Source of the DNA: an uncultured Christensenellaceae bacterium
Lineage (GTDB): Bacteria > Bacillota > Clostridia > Christensenellales > CAG-314
DNA: 12,956 nucleotides
Assembly (NCBI GenBank): GCA_910586905.1
Contig: CAJUIV010000031.1
Span: forward strand, 1 to 12,956
Direction of reading: 5' to 3'
How positions within the stretch are numbered: position 1 is the first letter of the stretch; each line of letters starts with the position of its first letter. This document shows positions 12,923-12,956 of the stretch, piece by piece. The translations under genes and the position numbers were made by a program. A model generated the notes under the pieces. It made no database searches. It was not told where the DNA came from and saw only the letters and a program-made list of their open reading frames with translations.

Positions 12923-12956
12923 TTACATCGGTTTTAGATTTTTATTAAGCCGTTCT

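Noticed and set aside
1..12956. CRISPR array, insertion sequence, tRNA or rRNA genes
   Set aside because: Looked for regularly spaced repeats, transposase motifs, terminal inverted repeats and RNA-gene consensus stretches; none were found.

Overview
The window looks like chromosomal DNA of a low-GC, Gram-positive-type bacterium. Supporting signs are strong purine-rich ribosome sites (GGAGG, AGAGG, AAGGCGGTG), many near-consensus sigma-A promoters (TTGACA/TTGACT, 17 bp, TATAAT), AT-rich intergenic DNA, a DegV/FakB-type fatty-acid-binding protein, and a LexA-like box of the Firmicutes GAAC-N4-GTTC type. An uncultured, possibly gut-associated Clostridia member is my best guess, but nothing here fixes the genus. 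I see no rRNA, tRNA, CRISPR array, transposase or integrase.

Layout. (1) 1-2261, plus strand: a self-contained two-gene unit with its own promoter and terminator, encoding an AAA15-type ATPase and an RloB protein with a Toprim-like motif set. This matches the RloAB/AbiL phage-defence family and is the only clearly accessory cargo. (2) 2272-3576, minus strand: plsX (membrane phospholipid synthesis) behind a leader of about 245 nt that contains a long inverted repeat. (3) 3635-5049, plus strand: a divergently transcribed GNAT-like acetyltransferase, also with a leader of about 255 nt that holds a doubtful 58-codon ORF. (4) 5148-6089: a DegV-family gene preceded by three consecutive inverted repeats and followed by a good terminator. 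(5) 6096-7855: an operon of three unrecognised genes joined by ATGA stop/start overlaps, namely an internally duplicated soluble protein and two proteins with two membrane segments each. The third is broken by a one-base frameshift. (6) 7984-9029, minus strand: a PHP-family (histidinol-phosphatase-like) phosphoesterase. (7) 9192-10546, plus strand: dinB (DNA polymerase IV) from a consensus promoter with a near-perfect SOS box between -35 and -10. (8) 10564-10920: a small two-segment membrane protein whose promoter spacer contains nine consecutive Gs, a possible phase-variation switch. (9) 12678-11063, minus strand: uridine kinase (udk) overlapping a tyrosine/lipid-phosphatase-like gene, then a terminator. 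(10) 12707-12956: no convincing gene, but several small hairpins before a perfect 34-bp palindromic terminator.

Most genes are short housekeeping transcription units (phospholipid synthesis, pyrimidine salvage, lesion bypass). The points most worth following are the poly-G promoter, the SOS-type dinB promoter, the frameshifted gene in the unknown operon, the internal duplication in that operon's first protein, the plsX leader and the RloAB pair. I do not see an obviously new large multi-gene system.
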